64,000 bases of DNA from Piscinibacter sp. (GCA_017983795.1 JAGOAS010000007.1:62001-126000); one strand, 5' to 3'. Positions 1-9,946 are shown, counted from the stretch's first letter. Program-made: numbers and translations. The notes: generated from the sequence alone by a model not told the origin.

Positions 1-1
1 C

Positions 2-517
2 CTGATGGACGTGTCGGGCTCGATGGACGAGGCGCGCAAGGATCTCGCCAAGCGCTTCTTCATCCTGCTGTACCTGTTCCTCACGCGCCACTACGAGAAG
101 ATCGACATCGTCTTCATCCGCCACCACACGCAGGCGCAGGAGGTCGACGAGCACAACTTCTTCCACGCCACCGAGACCGGCGGCACCGTGGTGTCGAGCG
201 CGCTGGTGCTGATGGACGAGATCGCGCGCGCGCGCTACCCGACCAGCGAGTGGAACATCTACGGCGCGCAGGCCAGCGACGGCGACAACTGGCACCACGA
301 CAGCGGCCGCTGCCGCGAGCTGCTGGCCGACAGGATCCTGCCGCTGTGTCGCTACTTCGCCTACGTGCAGGTGGCCGAGGAAGAGCAGAACCTGTGGGAC
401 GAGTACTCGGCCCTGGCGGCGGAGAACAAGGTCTTCGCGATCCGCAAGGTGACCGAGGCGAACCAGATCTACCCGGTGTTCCGCGACCTGTTCAAGAAGG
501 AAGGGGCAGCCGCATGA
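2..517 (+). CDS. yeaH: YeaH/YhbH family (DUF444) protein, 5'-truncated by window edge
   Basis: This is the C-terminal part of a DUF444 protein; the reading frame is open to the first base, so the start lies outside the window. The visible part begins with a VWA/MIDAS-like DxSxS signature ([18 protein letters not shown]) and continues with the family's typical tail ([19 protein letters not shown]). In enterobacteria yeaH lies next to the PrkA-type kinase gene yeaG, and these families travel with SpoVR in many proteobacteria; the next gene here is spoVR, whose ATG overlaps this stop as ATGA. The set is linked to stationary-phase and stress adaptation, but the biochemical role is unknown. The prkA homologue would be expected just upstream of the window. 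Gene identity is confident; function is not. Confidence 0.88.
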   Translation: MMDVSGSMDEARKDLAKRFFILLYLFLTRHYEKIDIVFIRHHTQAQEVDEHNFFHATETGGTVVSSALVLMDEIARARYPTSEWNIYGAQASDGDNWHHDSGRCRELLADRILPLCRYFAYVQVAEEEQNLWDEYSALAAENKVFAIRKVTEANQIYPVFRDLFKKEGAAA

Positions 518-2139
518 CGCGCAAGGGCAAGTTTCTGCCCGACGGCACGGCCGACATGTTCGAGCCGGGCCTGGCCGGCGCGCTCAAGGGCCGCGTGCGG
601 CGCGCCGCCGACATCGTCACGCCGCCGCGCGCCGCCGAGCCCCTGCCCGCGCCGAGCGACTGGTCGTTCGAGCTGATCGAGCAGTACCACGCGGTGATCC
701 GTTCCACGGCCGAGCGCTTCGGCCTGGACACCTACCCGAACCAGCTCGAGATCATCACCGCCGAGCAGATGATGGATGCCTACGCCAGCGTGGGCATGCC
801 GGTGAACTACCGCCACTGGAGCTACGGCAAGGAGTTCATCTCGACCGAGAAGAACTACAAGCGCGGCCACATGGGCCTGGCCTACGAGATCGTCATCAAC
901 AGCAACCCCTGCATCAGCTACCTGATGGAGGAGAACACGATGGCGATGCAGGCGCTGGTGATCGCGCACGCCGCCTACGGCCACAACAGCTTCTTCAAGG
1001 GCAACTACCTGTTCCGCATGTGGACGGACGCGGCCTCGATCATCGACTACCTCGTCTACGCGAAGAACTACGTCGCCGGCTGCGAGGAACGCCACGGCGT
1101 CGACGCCGTCGAGGAACTGCTCGACAGCTGCCACGCGCTGATGAGCCACGGCGTCGACCGCTACCGCCGCCCGAGCAAGCTGAGCCTGGCGCAGGAGCAG
1201 GCGCGCAGCAAGGACCGCGAGGCCTACGCGCAGCAGCAGATCAACGACCTGTGGCGCACGCTGCCGCGCCGCGCCGAGAAGGCCTCGGAAGAGAAGGAGG
1301 CGCGCCGCTTCCCCGAGGAGCCGCAGGAGAACCTGCTGTATTTCATCGAGAAGAACGCGCCGCTGCTCGAGCCCTGGCAGCGCGAGATCGTGCGCATCGT
1401 GCGCAAGGTGGCGCAGTATTTCTACCCGCAGCGCCAGACGCAGGTGATGAACGAGGGCTGGGCCACCTTCTGGCACCACAAGCTGCTCAACACGCTGTAC
1501 GACGACGGCCACATGTCGGACGGCATGATGATCGAGTGGCTGAAGTCGCACACCAACGTGGTGTACCAGCCGCCGGTGGGCCACCCGCACTACAGCGGCC
1601 TCAACCCCTACGCGCTCGGCTTCGCGATGTACACCGACATCAAGCGCATCTGCGAGGTGCCGACCGACGAGGATCGCGCCTGGTTCCCCGCCATCGCCGG
1701 CAGCGACTGGCTCGAGACGCTGGACCACGCGATGCGCAACTTCAAGGACGAGAGCTTCGTCGGCCAGTACCTCAGCCCCAAGCTGATGCGCGACTTCCGC
1801 CTCTTCTCCATCGTCGACGACGAGCAGGAGAGCGAGCTCGAGGTGGCGGCCATCCACGACGAGAGCGGCTACCGCGCGGTGCGCGAGGCGCTCTCCCACC
1901 AGTACGACCTGGGCAGCCGCGAGCCCAACATCCAGGTCTGGAGCGTGAACCTGCGCGGCGACCGCTCACTGACCCTGCGCCACACCCAGCACAACGACCG
2001 CCCGCTGCACGACACTGCGCAGGAAGTGCTCAAGCACGTGGCGCGGCTGTGGGGCTTCGGCGTGCACCTCGACAGCGTCAACAGCCGCGGCGAGACCACC
2101 AAGCGCTGGGCGGTGCCGGCGCCGGCGAACCACGGCTGA
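514..2139 (+). CDS. spoVR: SpoVR family protein
   Basis: A protein of 541 aa belonging to the SpoVR/YcgB family, close to the usual length of about 510. It is a soluble protein without signal peptide or membrane segments and of unknown biochemical function; the Bacillus namesake affects spore cortex formation, and proteobacterial members are stress-associated. The start was set at the ATG that overlaps the upstream DUF444 stop (ATGA) because the sequence from there ([16 protein letters not shown]) reads as normal protein, whereas the in-frame extension back to 250 is an arginine-rich shadow of the upstream gene. The overlap implies translational coupling. Family assignment rests on long recognisable stretches such as [25 protein letters not shown] and [10 protein letters not shown]. 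Confidence 0.93.
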   Translation: MTRKGKFLPDGTADMFEPGLAGALKGRVRRAADIVTPPRAAEPLPAPSDWSFELIEQYHAVIRSTAERFGLDTYPNQLEIITAEQMMDAYASVGMPVNYRHWSYGKEFISTEKNYKRGHMGLAYEIVINSNPCISYLMEENTMAMQALVIAHAAYGHNSFFKGNYLFRMWTDAASIIDYLVYAKNYVAGCEERHGVDAVEELLDSCHALMSHGVDRYRRPSKLSLAQEQARSKDREAYAQQQINDLWRTLPRRAEKASEEKEARRFPEEPQENLLYFIEKNAPLLEPWQREIVRIVRKVAQYFYPQRQTQVMNEGWATFWHHKLLNTLYDDGHMSDGMMIEWLKSHTNVVYQPPVGHPHYSGLNPYALGFAMYTDIKRICEVPTDEDRAWFPAIAGSDWLETLDHAMRNFKDESFVGQYLSPKLMRDFRLFSIVDDEQESELEVAAIHDESGYRAVREALSHQYDLGSREPNIQVWSVNLRGDRSLTLRHTQHNDRPLHDTAQEVLKHVARLWGFGVHLDSVNSRGETTKRWAVPAPANHG

Positions 2140-2151
2140 GCGCGTGCCCTC

Positions 2152-3576
2152 TCAGAGGGTGAAGATCTTCCCCGGGTTGAGGATGTTCTTCGGGTCGAGC
2201 GCGCGCTTGAGCGTGCGCATCATCTCGACCGCCCCGCTGCCCGCCTCGTCGACCAGGAAGCCCTGCTTGTGCAGGCCGATGCCGTGCTCGCCGGTGCAGG
2301 TGCCTTCCATCGCCAGTGCGCGGTGCACCAGCTGGTCGTTGAGCCGCTCGGCGGTCTCGCGCTCCTGCGGCTGGGCCGGGTCGATCAGGTAGGCGATGTG
2401 GAAGTTGCCGTCGCCCACGTGGCCGACGATGTAGTACTGCAGCCCCGCGTCTTCCGCATCCGCCACCGCCTGGCTGATGCACTCGGTCAGGCGCGAGATC
2501 GGCACGCAGGTGTCGGTGGTCACGGTGCGGCAGCCCGGCTTCATCTGCAGGCCGGCGAAGTAGGCGCGGTGGCGTGCCGTCCAGAGCCTGGTGCGCTCCT
2601 CCGGCGTGGTCGCCCACTGGAAATCCTCGCCGCCGTTCTCGCGCGCGATCTGCTGCGCCATCTCGGCCTGCTCCTTCACGCCCGCCTCGCTGCCGTGGAA
2701 CTCCATCAGCAGCATCGGGCCTTCGCGCAGGTTGAGCTTGTCGTGGCGGTTTACCGCGCGCACGGCGTTCACGTCGAGCAGCTCGCAGCGCGCGATCGGC
2801 AGGCCGAGCTGGATCATCTGGATGGTGGTGTTCACCGCCGATTCGATGCGGTCGAACACCACCACGGCCGCCGAGATCGCCTCGGGGATGGGGTAGAGCT
2901 TGAGCGTGATCTCGGTGATCACGCCCAGCGTGCCTTCGCTGCCCACCATCAGGCGCGTCAGGTCGTAGCCGGCGCTGCTCTTCTTGGCACGCGTGCCGGT
3001 GCGGATCACCTCGCCGCTGGCGGTGACGACCGTCAGGCCGAGCACGTTCTCGCGCATCGTGCCGTAGCGCACCGCGTTCGTGCCGCTGGCGCGCGTGGCC
3101 GCCATGCCGCCCAGCGAGGCGTTCGCGCCCGGGTCGATGGGGAAGAACAGGCCGGTGTCGCGGATCTCGCGGTTGAGCTGCTCGCGCGTCACGCCCGGCT
3201 CGAGCATGACCGTCAGATCCTCGGGGTTGACCTGCAGCACGCGGTTCATGCGCGACACGTCGATGCTGATGCCGCCCTGCACCGCGAGCAGGTGGCCTTC
3301 CAGCGAGGAGCCGACGCCGAAGGGGATCACCGGCACCGCGTAGCGATCCGCCAGCGCGACGGCGGCCGCCACCTCCTCGGTGCTTTCGCAGAACACCACC
3401 GCGTCGGGCGGGCGCACGTCGAAGGGCGATTCGTCGCGGCCATGCTGCTCGCGCACCGCGAGTGCCGTGCTGCAGCGCTCGCCGAAGCGGGCCTTGAGCG
3501 CATCGATCATCGCGGCCGGCACCTCGCGGGGCTCGACGCGGAAGGGCAGTTCGGAGGGGGCGTTCATGCGATCCAT
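2152..3576 (-). CDS. FAD-linked oxidase, D-lactate dehydrogenase (cytochrome)/GlcD type
   Basis: A flavoprotein of 474 aa of the D-lactate/2-hydroxy acid dehydrogenase family. The N-terminal FAD_binding_4 (PCMH) domain spans about residues 55-195 with the diphosphate-binding stretch PFGVGSSLEGH (85-95); the C-terminal FAD-oxidase domain carries the conserved GHVGDGNFH (385-393) and GEHGIG (429-434) motifs expected to surround the active site. Related enzymes oxidise D-lactate or glycolate and pass electrons to cytochrome c or quinone. There is no GlcE/GlcF partner nearby, so a single-subunit D-lactate dehydrogenase is more likely than glycolate oxidase, but the substrate cannot be read from the sequence. 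A second in-frame ATG at 3567 is an alternative start. It converges on spoVR with 12 bp between stops and is divergent from the adenosyltransferase gene. Confidence 0.88.
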   Translation of the reverse strand: MDRMNAPSELPFRVEPREVPAAMIDALKARFGERCSTALAVREQHGRDESPFDVRPPDAVVFCESTEEVAAAVALADRYAVPVIPFGVGSSLEGHLLAVQGGISIDVSRMNRVLQVNPEDLTVMLEPGVTREQLNREIRDTGLFFPIDPGANASLGGMAATRASGTNAVRYGTMRENVLGLTVVTASGEVIRTGTRAKKSSAGYDLTRLMVGSEGTLGVITEITLKLYPIPEAISAAVVVFDRIESAVNTTIQMIQLGLPIARCELLDVNAVRAVNRHDKLNLREGPMLLMEFHGSEAGVKEQAEMAQQIARENGGEDFQWATTPEERTRLWTARHRAYFAGLQMKPGCRTVTTDTCVPISRLTECISQAVADAEDAGLQYYIVGHVGDGNFHIAYLIDPAQPQERETAERLNDQLVHRALAMEGTCTGEHGIGLHKQGFLVDEAGSGAVEMMRTLKRALDPKNILNPGKIFTL

Positions 3577-3602
3577 TCTAGGCAGCCGCTACCATGTTGC
3601 CC

Positions 3603-4178
3603 ATGGGAAAACGACTGACGCAGATCGCCACCCGCACCGGCGACGACGGCACCACGGGCCTGGGCGACGGCACGCGCGTCGCCAAGGACCACCTGCGCGT
3701 GCAGGCGATGGGCGATGTCGACGAGCTGAACTCGAACGTCGGCGTGCTGCTGGCCGAGCCGCTGCCCGACGAGGTGCGCGAGCTGCTGGTGGTGATCCAG
3801 CACGAGCTGTTCAACCTCGGCGGCGAGCTGTCGATTCCCGGCTTCGAGCTGCTGAAACCCGAGGCGGTGGCGCGGCTCGACGAAGCGCTGGCGCATCACA
3901 ACGCTGCGCTGCCCAAGCTGCAGGAATTCATCCTGCCGGCCGGCACGCGCGGCGCGGCGATCGCGCATGTCTGCCGCACGGTGGCGCGGCGCGCCGAACG
4001 TGCGGTGGTGGCGCTCGGCCACGTCGACGCGCTGCGGCCGGCGCCGCGCCAGTACCTGAACCGCCTGTCGGATCTGCTCTTCGTGCTGGCGCGCGTGCTC
4101 AACCGCGCCAACCTCGACGGCCGCGGCGGCGACGACGTCTACTGGAAGAGCGAGAAGCTGGCGCGCGGCGCGGAGTGA
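3603..4178 (+). CDS. Cob(I)alamin adenosyltransferase, PduO type
   Basis: A protein of 191 aa that transfers the adenosyl group of ATP to cob(I)alamin, giving adenosylcobalamin. The N-terminal ATP-binding signature TRTGDDGTTGLGDG lies at residues 10-23, and the C-terminal helix motif RPAPRQYLNRLSDLLFVLARVLNR is typical of the trimeric PduO/CobO2 family. The start at 3603 (MGKRLTQI) fits the family better than the in-frame ATG three codons upstream. It is divergent from the FAD oxidase gene, whose start is only 26 bp away, so both must share a very short promoter region. There are no other cobalamin genes or a visible B12 riboswitch nearby, suggesting a role in corrinoid salvage or housekeeping adenosylation. 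Confidence 0.93.
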   Translation: MGKRLTQIATRTGDDGTTGLGDGTRVAKDHLRVQAMGDVDELNSNVGVLLAEPLPDEVRELLVVIQHELFNLGGELSIPGFELLKPEAVARLDEALAHHNAALPKLQEFILPAGTRGAAIAHVCRTVARRAERAVVALGHVDALRPAPRQYLNRLSDLLFVLARVLNRANLDGRGGDDVYWKSEKLARGAE

Positions 4179-4203
4179 CCCACGCCGCGCGCGGGCAGAA
4201 GCG

Positions 4204-4491
4204 TCAGCCCACCGGCTTGTAGCCGGCCGCGAACTCGGCCAGGGTCAGCGTGCCGTCCTTGTCCTTGTCGAGCGCATCGAACTTGCCCGCGATCTCGGGC
4301 ATCTTGGCCGCCTCGTCCTTGCTGATGCGGCCGTCGCCGTTGACGTCGGCCTTGGTGAAGGCGGCCTCCACCGCCATGCGCGCCTTCGCGTCGGGCGCCG
4401 GCGCGGCAGCGGTCTGTGCCAGCGCGGCGGCGGCGAAGCCGGTGCAGGCGGTGGCCAGGGTGAAGCGGATGAGGGATGAACGCAGGGTCAT
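4204..4491 (-). CDS. Small exported EF-hand protein
   Basis: A 95-aa protein with an N-terminal Sec signal (MTLRSSLIRFTLATACTGFAAAALA) and two canonical EF-hand loops: DVNGDGRISKDE at residues 49-60 and DKDKDGTLTLAE at 75-86, each with Asp at loop positions 1, 3 and 5, Gly at 6 and Glu at 12. It should therefore bind two Ca2+ ions in the periplasm. The start was chosen at the ATG preceded by an AGGAG ribosome site; the longer frame upstream is not needed. It follows the P-type Ca-ATPase gene on the same strand after 93 bp, which is suggestive but not proof of a shared role in calcium handling. The specific partner is unknown. Confidence 0.85.
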   Translation of the reverse strand: MTLRSSLIRFTLATACTGFAAAALAQTAAAPAPDAKARMAVEAAFTKADVNGDGRISKDEAAKMPEIAGKFDALDKDKDGTLTLAEFAAGYKPVG

Positions 4492-4584
4492 GGCGAACTC
4501 CTGGTGGGTTGAGAGGAGTTCCATTGCAGCCCGCACGGACTGCTTCGGCCAGCCTTCTTGCCGCACCTTGCCCGCGTTACGGCT

Positions 4585-7215
4585 TCAGACCGCTTGCTTG
4601 CCGGATGTTGCGCCCGCTTGCGTGCCGCGTGTCGCCAGATGTCGGCGCCAGCGCTTCTCGGCCTCGGCCGCGAGGTAGACGAGGCCCGCCGCGCCGAAGC
4701 AGATCGCCAGCTCGTCGGCATCGAGCGCCTCGGTCTTGAAGATCGGCTGCAGCCACGGCACGTAGATCGTCGCGAGCTGCAGCGCGAAGGTCAGCAGCAC
4801 CGCGCCGAGCAGCGGCAGGTTCGAGGCGAGCCCCTGCCGCCATAGCGGCTCGCGCTCGGAGCGGATCGCCATCACGTGCGCCATCTGCGCAAAGGTGAGC
4901 ACGGTGAACACCATGGTTTGCCAGTGCGCGTGGCCGGTGGCCAGCGCCCAGGCCTGCACGCCCAGGCACAGGCCGCCGATCAAGAGGCCGATGAAGAGCA
5001 CGTGCTGCCACAAGCCATCGGCGAACAGGCTCTCGCCGGGCGGGCGCGGCGCGCGCTGCATCACGCCGCGCTCGGCCGGCTCGGCGGCCAGCGCCAGGCC
5101 GGGCAGGCCGTCGGTGACGAGGTTGACCCACAGGATGTGGATGGGCAGCAGCGGGATCGGCAGGCCCAGCATGGGCGCGAGGAACAGCGTCCAGATCTCG
5201 CCGGAGTTGCCCGTCATCGCGTAGCGCACGAACTTGCGGATGTTGTCGTAGATGCGCCGGCCATCGCGCACCGCGGCGACGATGGTGGCGAAGTTGTCGT
5301 CCAGCAGCACCAGGCTGGCGGCCTCGCGCGCCACGTCGGTGCCGCCGCGGCCCATTGCCACGCCGATGTCGGCGCGCCTGAGCGCCGGCGCATCGTTGAC
5401 GCCGTCGCCGGTCATCGCGACGAAGCGGCCGAGCGACTGCAGCGCCTCGACGATGCGGATCTTCTGTGCCGGGTCGACGCGCGCGTAGACGCGCACTTCG
5501 GCGCAACGCGCGCGCAGCGCGGCCTCGTCCATCGCGGCGAGCATGGTGCCGGTGAGCACCGGCGCATCCGCGTCGGTGACGATGCCCAGCCGCCGCGCGA
5601 TGGCGCGCGCCGTGGCGGGGTGGTCGCCGGTGATCATCACCGGCGTGATGCCGGCCGCGAGGCAGTCGCGCACGGCCGCCTCGGCCTCGGGGCGCGGCGG
5701 GTCGATCAGCGCCACCAGGCCGATGAACGCCAGGCCGCGCTCGACCGTCTCGGCACCGGCGGACAGATCCGCATCGGCCAGCTCGCGCCGCGCGAAGGCC
5801 AGCACGCGCAGGCCCTGGGCGGCCAGGCGCTCGGCCTGGCGCATGGTCGCGTCGTGGTCGAGCGCCAATGCGCCGGCCTCGCTCCAGTGCGCCGTGCAGC
5901 GCGGCAGCAGCGACTCGGGTGCGCCCTTGGTGTAGAGCACGAAGCCCGCGGCGCCGCGGTGCAGCGTGCTCATGCGCTTGCGCTCGGCGTCGAAGGGCAG
6001 CTCGGCGATGCGCGGCTGCGCGAGTGCGGCCACGTCCACGTCGTGCGCGGCCGCCAGTTCGGCCAGCGCCGTCTCGGTCGGGTCGCCCTGCCAGGCGCCG
6101 TCGGCGCCGCGCTGCGCGTCGTTGCACAAGGCCGCGGCGCGCAGCGTCTCCGCGCGTGCGCTGCCTTCGGCGAGCAGCTGCTCGGCGTGCATGCGGTTGA
6201 GCGTCAGCGTGCCGGTCTTGTCGGTGCAGATGGTGCTCACCGAGCCGAGCGTCTCCACCGAGGGCAGCCGCCGCACGAGCGCGTTCTGCGCCACCATGCG
6301 GCGCGCGCCGAGCGCCAGCAGCACCGTCACCACCGCGGGCAGCGATTCGGGAATCGCCGCCACCGCGAGGCTCACCGCGGTCAGCACCATCAGCACCGGC
6401 GGCTCGCCGCGCAGCACGCCGATGGCGAAGATCAGCGCGCAGATCGCCAGCACCACCAGCGCGAGGCGCTTGCCGAAGGCGGCCAGGCGCTGCTGCAGGG
6501 GCGTCTGCAGTTCGCCGCTGCGGTCGAGCAGGCCGGCCACCTTGCCCAGCTCGGTGGCCATGCCGGTGGCCACCACCAGGCCGGTGCCGCGGCCATGCGC
6601 GGCGGTCGTGCCCTTGAAGGCCATGTTGAGCCGGTCGCCCAGCGCGGCGCCGGCCTCGGAGAGCGAGCGCACATGCTTGTCGACCGCCACCGATTCGCCG
6701 GTGAGCGCCGATTCGTCGATGCGCAGCTGCGCGATCGTCATCAGCCGCAGGTCGGCCGGCACCTGGTTGCCGGCTTCGAGCAGCACGATGTCGCCCGGCA
6801 CCAGGCGGCTGGCGGGAATCGTCACGCGCCGGCCGCCGCGCAGCACCGTGGCGCGTGCCGCCGCGAGTTGCTGCAGCGCCGCCAGGGCGCGATCGGCGCG
6901 CCAGGCCTGCACGAAGCCGATCAGCGCATTGAGCAGCACGATCACCACGATGGCCAGCGTGTCGACCAGATCGCCGATCAGGCCCGACACCACCGCCGCG
7001 CCGAGCAGCACCAGGATCATGAAGTCCTTGAACTGGTCGAGCAGCAGCGCGGCCGGCGTGCGCCGCTCGCCCGCCGCGATCTCGTTGGGCCCGTGCTGCA
7101 CGGCGCGCAGCGCGGCCTCGGCCTCGGCCAGCCCGAGTGCGGGGTCGACGCCGTGTTCGCGCGCGAGTTCGTGCGCGTCGCGCAGATGCCAGTGCGTGTG
7201 TGTCAGGGGAGGCAT
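4585..7215 (-). CDS. Cation-transporting P-type ATPase, Ca2+ (P2A) type
   Basis: A full-length 876-aa P-type ATPase. It has the N-terminal cation-ATPase domain (LGLAEAEAALRAVQHGPNEI), the actuator loop TGES at 172-175, the phosphorylation motif DKTGTLT with Asp332, a TGDH stretch in the P domain, the hinge TGDGVNDAPALRRADIGVAMG around residue 601, and a C-terminal helical bundle (NLVTDGLPGLALA). The overall plan matches the SERCA/PMR1/PacL group, exporting Ca2+ (possibly Mn2+) from the cytoplasm; without structural comparison, the metal is inferred from family resemblance. The next gene downstream encodes a periplasmic EF-hand protein. Its start is only 29 bp from that of the divergent acetyltransferase gene. 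Confidence 0.9.
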   Translation of the reverse strand: MPPLTHTHWHLRDAHELAREHGVDPALGLAEAEAALRAVQHGPNEIAAGERRTPAALLLDQFKDFMILVLLGAAVVSGLIGDLVDTLAIVVIVLLNALIGFVQAWRADRALAALQQLAAARATVLRGGRRVTIPASRLVPGDIVLLEAGNQVPADLRLMTIAQLRIDESALTGESVAVDKHVRSLSEAGAALGDRLNMAFKGTTAAHGRGTGLVVATGMATELGKVAGLLDRSGELQTPLQQRLAAFGKRLALVVLAICALIFAIGVLRGEPPVLMVLTAVSLAVAAIPESLPAVVTVLLALGARRMVAQNALVRRLPSVETLGSVSTICTDKTGTLTLNRMHAEQLLAEGSARAETLRAAALCNDAQRGADGAWQGDPTETALAELAAAHDVDVAALAQPRIAELPFDAERKRMSTLHRGAAGFVLYTKGAPESLLPRCTAHWSEAGALALDHDATMRQAERLAAQGLRVLAFARRELADADLSAGAETVERGLAFIGLVALIDPPRPEAEAAVRDCLAAGITPVMITGDHPATARAIARRLGIVTDADAPVLTGTMLAAMDEAALRARCAEVRVYARVDPAQKIRIVEALQSLGRFVAMTGDGVNDAPALRRADIGVAMGRGGTDVAREAASLVLLDDNFATIVAAVRDGRRIYDNIRKFVRYAMTGNSGEIWTLFLAPMLGLPIPLLPIHILWVNLVTDGLPGLALAAEPAERGVMQRAPRPPGESLFADGLWQHVLFIGLLIGGLCLGVQAWALATGHAHWQTMVFTVLTFAQMAHVMAIRSEREPLWRQGLASNLPLLGAVLLTFALQLATIYVPWLQPIFKTEALDADELAICFGAAGLVYLAAEAEKRWRRHLATRGTQAGATSGKQAV

Positions 7216-7244
7216 GGCCCGATTCTGGGATCATCCGAACCACC

Positions 7245-9932
7245 ATGAGCATCCGCCACCTCGACCACCTTCTCGCCCCCGCGTCCGTCGCGGTGATCGG
7301 CGCCTCGCAGCGCCCGGCCAGCGTCGGCGCGACGGTCTGGCGCAACCTGCACGGCAACGGCTTCAAGGGGCGCAGCTACGCGGTCAACCCCGAGCACAGC
7401 GAATTCGACGGCGTGCCGGTCTACCCGCGCGTCGCCGCGCTGCCCGAGGTGCCCGAGCTCGCCATCGTCTGCACGCCGCCGGCCAGCGTGCCGGGGCTGA
7501 TCGCCGAGCTGGCCGAGGCGGGCACGCGCGCCGCCGTGGTGCTCACCGCCGGGCTGGACAAGGCGCAGCGCCAGGCCATGCTCGATGCCGCCAAGCCGCA
7601 TGTGCTGCGCATCCTCGGCCCCAACTGCATCGGCATGCTGGTGCCGCACCTGGGCCTGAATGCCAGCTTCGCGCACATCGGCGCGCTGCCGGGCGAGCTC
7701 GCCTTCGTCACGCAGTCGGGCGCGCTGATGACGGCCATGCTCGACTGGGCGCACTCGCGGCGCATCGGCTTCTCGCACCTGGTGTCGCTCGGCGAGCATG
7801 CCGACGTCGATTTCGGCGACATGCTCGACTACCTCGGCAGCGATGCGAAGACGCGCGCCATCCTGCTCTACATCGAGTCGATCGAGGCGCCGCGCAAGTT
7901 CATGTCGGCGGCACGCGCGGCAGCGCGCAACAAGCCGGTGATCGTCGTGAAGTCGGGCCGCTCGGCGCAGGGACAGCGCGCCGCGGCCTCGCACACCGGC
8001 GCACTGGCCGGCTCGGACATCGTCTACGACGCGGCCATCGCGCGCGCCGGCATGCTGCGCGTGGACACCATGCAGCAGCTCTTCCTCGCCGCCGAGACGC
8101 TGGCGCGCTTTCGCGCCAACCGCGGCGAGAAGCTGGTCATCCTCACCAACGGCGGCGGCGCCGGCGTGATGGCGGCCGACTGCGCGGCGCACACCGGCGT
8201 CGAGCTCGCCGAGCTGTCGGCCGACACCCTCGCGCGGCTCGACGCGCAGATGCCCGCCAACTGGTCGCGCGGCAACCCGGTGGACATCATCGGCGACGCG
8301 CCGGCCGCGCGCTACGTGCAGGCGCTGGAAGCGATCAATGCCGACCCCGAGGCCGGCGCCGTGCTGTTCGTGCACGCGCCCACCGCCATCGTGCCGAGTG
8401 CCGACATCGCGCGCGCGCTGGTGCCGCTGGCCAGCCAGAGCCCGCCGCGCGTGCTCGGCTGCTGGCTGGGCGGCGATTCGGTGGAGGAGGCGCGGCGCCT
8501 CTTCCGCGAGGCCGGCATCGCCGGCTTCGAGACGCCCGAGGAGGCGGTGCGCGCCTTCGCCATGCTGGTGACCTACCGGCGCAACCAGGCCCAGCTGATC
8601 GAGGCCGCGCCGGCGCGGCCGGAGCAGGCGCGCGAGCCGGATCTCAAGGCGGTGCGCGCGCTGGTGCAGCAGGTGCTGGGCAGCGGCCGCGACATGCTCG
8701 ACGAGGTCGAGGCCAAGGCCGTGCTCGACGCCTACGGCATCCCGGTGGTGGCCACCACGCGCGTCGAGGCCGACCCCGCCGCGGCGGCCGAGGCGGCGAT
8801 GGCGATCGGCTTCCCGGTGGCGATCAAGATCCTCAGCCCCGACATCTCGCACAAGTCCGACGTCGGCGGCGTGGTGCTGGGCCTCGCGGGCGCGGCGCAG
8901 GTGCGCGCGGCCGCGGCCGACATGCTCGAACGCGTGCGCGCGCAGCGCCCGGCCGCGCGCATCGCCGGCTTCACCGTGCAGGCGATGGTGGATCGCAAGT
9001 CGGGCGCGCAGGAGCTGATCGTCGGCGCCAGCATCGACCGTGTCTTCGGCCCGGTGATCCTGTTCGGGCAGGGCGGCACGGCGGTGGAGGTGCTGGCCGA
9101 TCGTGCCGTCGCGCTGCCGCCGCTCAACGAGCCGCTGGCGCGCGCGCTGGTGGCGCGCACGCGCGTGGCCAGGCTGCTGCACGGCTTCCGCGACACGCCG
9201 CCGGCCGACGAGGCAGCGCTGCACCGCGTGCTGATGGCGGTGTCGCAGCTGCTGGCCGACATCCCGCAGATCGCCGAGCTCGACATCAACCCGCTGATCG
9301 TCGACGCCAAGGGCGCGGTGGCGCTGGACGCGCGCATCCGCGTCAGCATGGCCGCGCCGGCGGGCGCGCTGAACTTCGCGATCCGGCCCTACCCGGCGCA
9401 GCTCGTGCAGACGCTGGACTGGCATGGCCGGCGCCTGACGCTGCGGCCGATCCGCCCCGAAGACGAGGCGCAGCACCTCGAATTCCTGCAGCACCTCGAC
9501 CCGGAAGACGTGCGCCTGCGCGTCTTCTACAGCCGGCGCAGCATCGAGCGCAGCGAGCTGGCGCGCCTGACGCAGATCGACTACGCGCGCGAGATGGCCT
9601 TCGTCGCCACCGCGCCGGGGCCGGGCGGCGTGGAGCAGACGCTGGGCGTGGTGCGCGCCGTCGCCGACCCCGACAACGTCGAGGCCGAGTTCGGCATCAT
9701 CGTGCGCAGCGAGATCAAGGGCGAGGGCCTGGGCGAGCTGCTGATGACGCAGATCATCGACTACCTGCGCCAGCACGGCACGCAGCGCCTCGTGGCCACC
9801 GTGCTCAACGAGAACACGCGCATGCTGCAGCTGGCGCGCGACCTCGGCTTCCGCGAGGAGGCGCACAAGCACGAGCCGGGCACGCGCTGGGTCGAGCTGG
9901 ACCTCGCCGCCATGGCAGCCGGACCGGTGTGA
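7245..9932 (+). CDS. Acyl-CoA synthetase (NDP-forming)-like protein fused to GNAT acetyltransferase (Pat/PatZ-like)
   Basis: A protein of 895 aa with four modules: CoA-binding Rossmann domain (about 1-130, VAVIGASQRPASVG), succinyl-CoA-ligase-like domain (about 140-300), ATP-grasp domain (about 480-700, FPVAIKILSPDISHKSDVGGV) and a GNAT acetyltransferase domain (about 720-895, acetyl-CoA loop VRSEIKGEGLGELLM). This is the architecture of the protein lysine acetyltransferases Pat/PatZ, which acetylate enzymes such as acetyl-CoA synthetase. Unusually, the segment corresponding to the phosphohistidine loop of ADP-forming acyl-CoA synthetases is intact (SHTGALAG, His250), whereas I recall it as degenerate in enterobacterial PatZ. 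Start chosen at MSIRHLDHLL; the frame upstream is not family-like. An SDR gene follows after 14 bp. Confidence 0.9.
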   Translation: MSIRHLDHLLAPASVAVIGASQRPASVGATVWRNLHGNGFKGRSYAVNPEHSEFDGVPVYPRVAALPEVPELAIVCTPPASVPGLIAELAEAGTRAAVVLTAGLDKAQRQAMLDAAKPHVLRILGPNCIGMLVPHLGLNASFAHIGALPGELAFVTQSGALMTAMLDWAHSRRIGFSHLVSLGEHADVDFGDMLDYLGSDAKTRAILLYIESIEAPRKFMSAARAAARNKPVIVVKSGRSAQGQRAAASHTGALAGSDIVYDAAIARAGMLRVDTMQQLFLAAETLARFRANRGEKLVILTNGGGAGVMAADCAAHTGVELAELSADTLARLDAQMPANWSRGNPVDIIGDAPAARYVQALEAINADPEAGAVLFVHAPTAIVPSADIARALVPLASQSPPRVLGCWLGGDSVEEARRLFREAGIAGFETPEEAVRAFAMLVTYRRNQAQLIEAAPARPEQAREPDLKAVRALVQQVLGSGRDMLDEVEAKAVLDAYGIPVVATTRVEADPAAAAEAAMAIGFPVAIKILSPDISHKSDVGGVVLGLAGAAQVRAAAADMLERVRAQRPAARIAGFTVQAMVDRKSGAQELIVGASIDRVFGPVILFGQGGTAVEVLADRAVALPPLNEPLARALVARTRVARLLHGFRDTPPADEAALHRVLMAVSQLLADIPQIAELDINPLIVDAKGAVALDARIRVSMAAPAGALNFAIRPYPAQLVQTLDWHGRRLTLRPIRPEDEAQHLEFLQHLDPEDVRLRVFYSRRSIERSELARLTQIDYAREMAFVATAPGPGGVEQTLGVVRAVADPDNVEAEFGIIVRSEIKGEGLGELLMTQIIDYLRQHGTQRLVATVLNENTRMLQLARDLGFREEAHKHEPGTRWVELDLAAMAAGPV

Positions 9933-9946
9933 AGAAGGAGCGAACC

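Noticed and set aside
2-517. Broken gene at the left edge
   Set aside because: The frame is open to the first base and continues naturally; truncation is caused by the window, as for rlmJ at the right edge.
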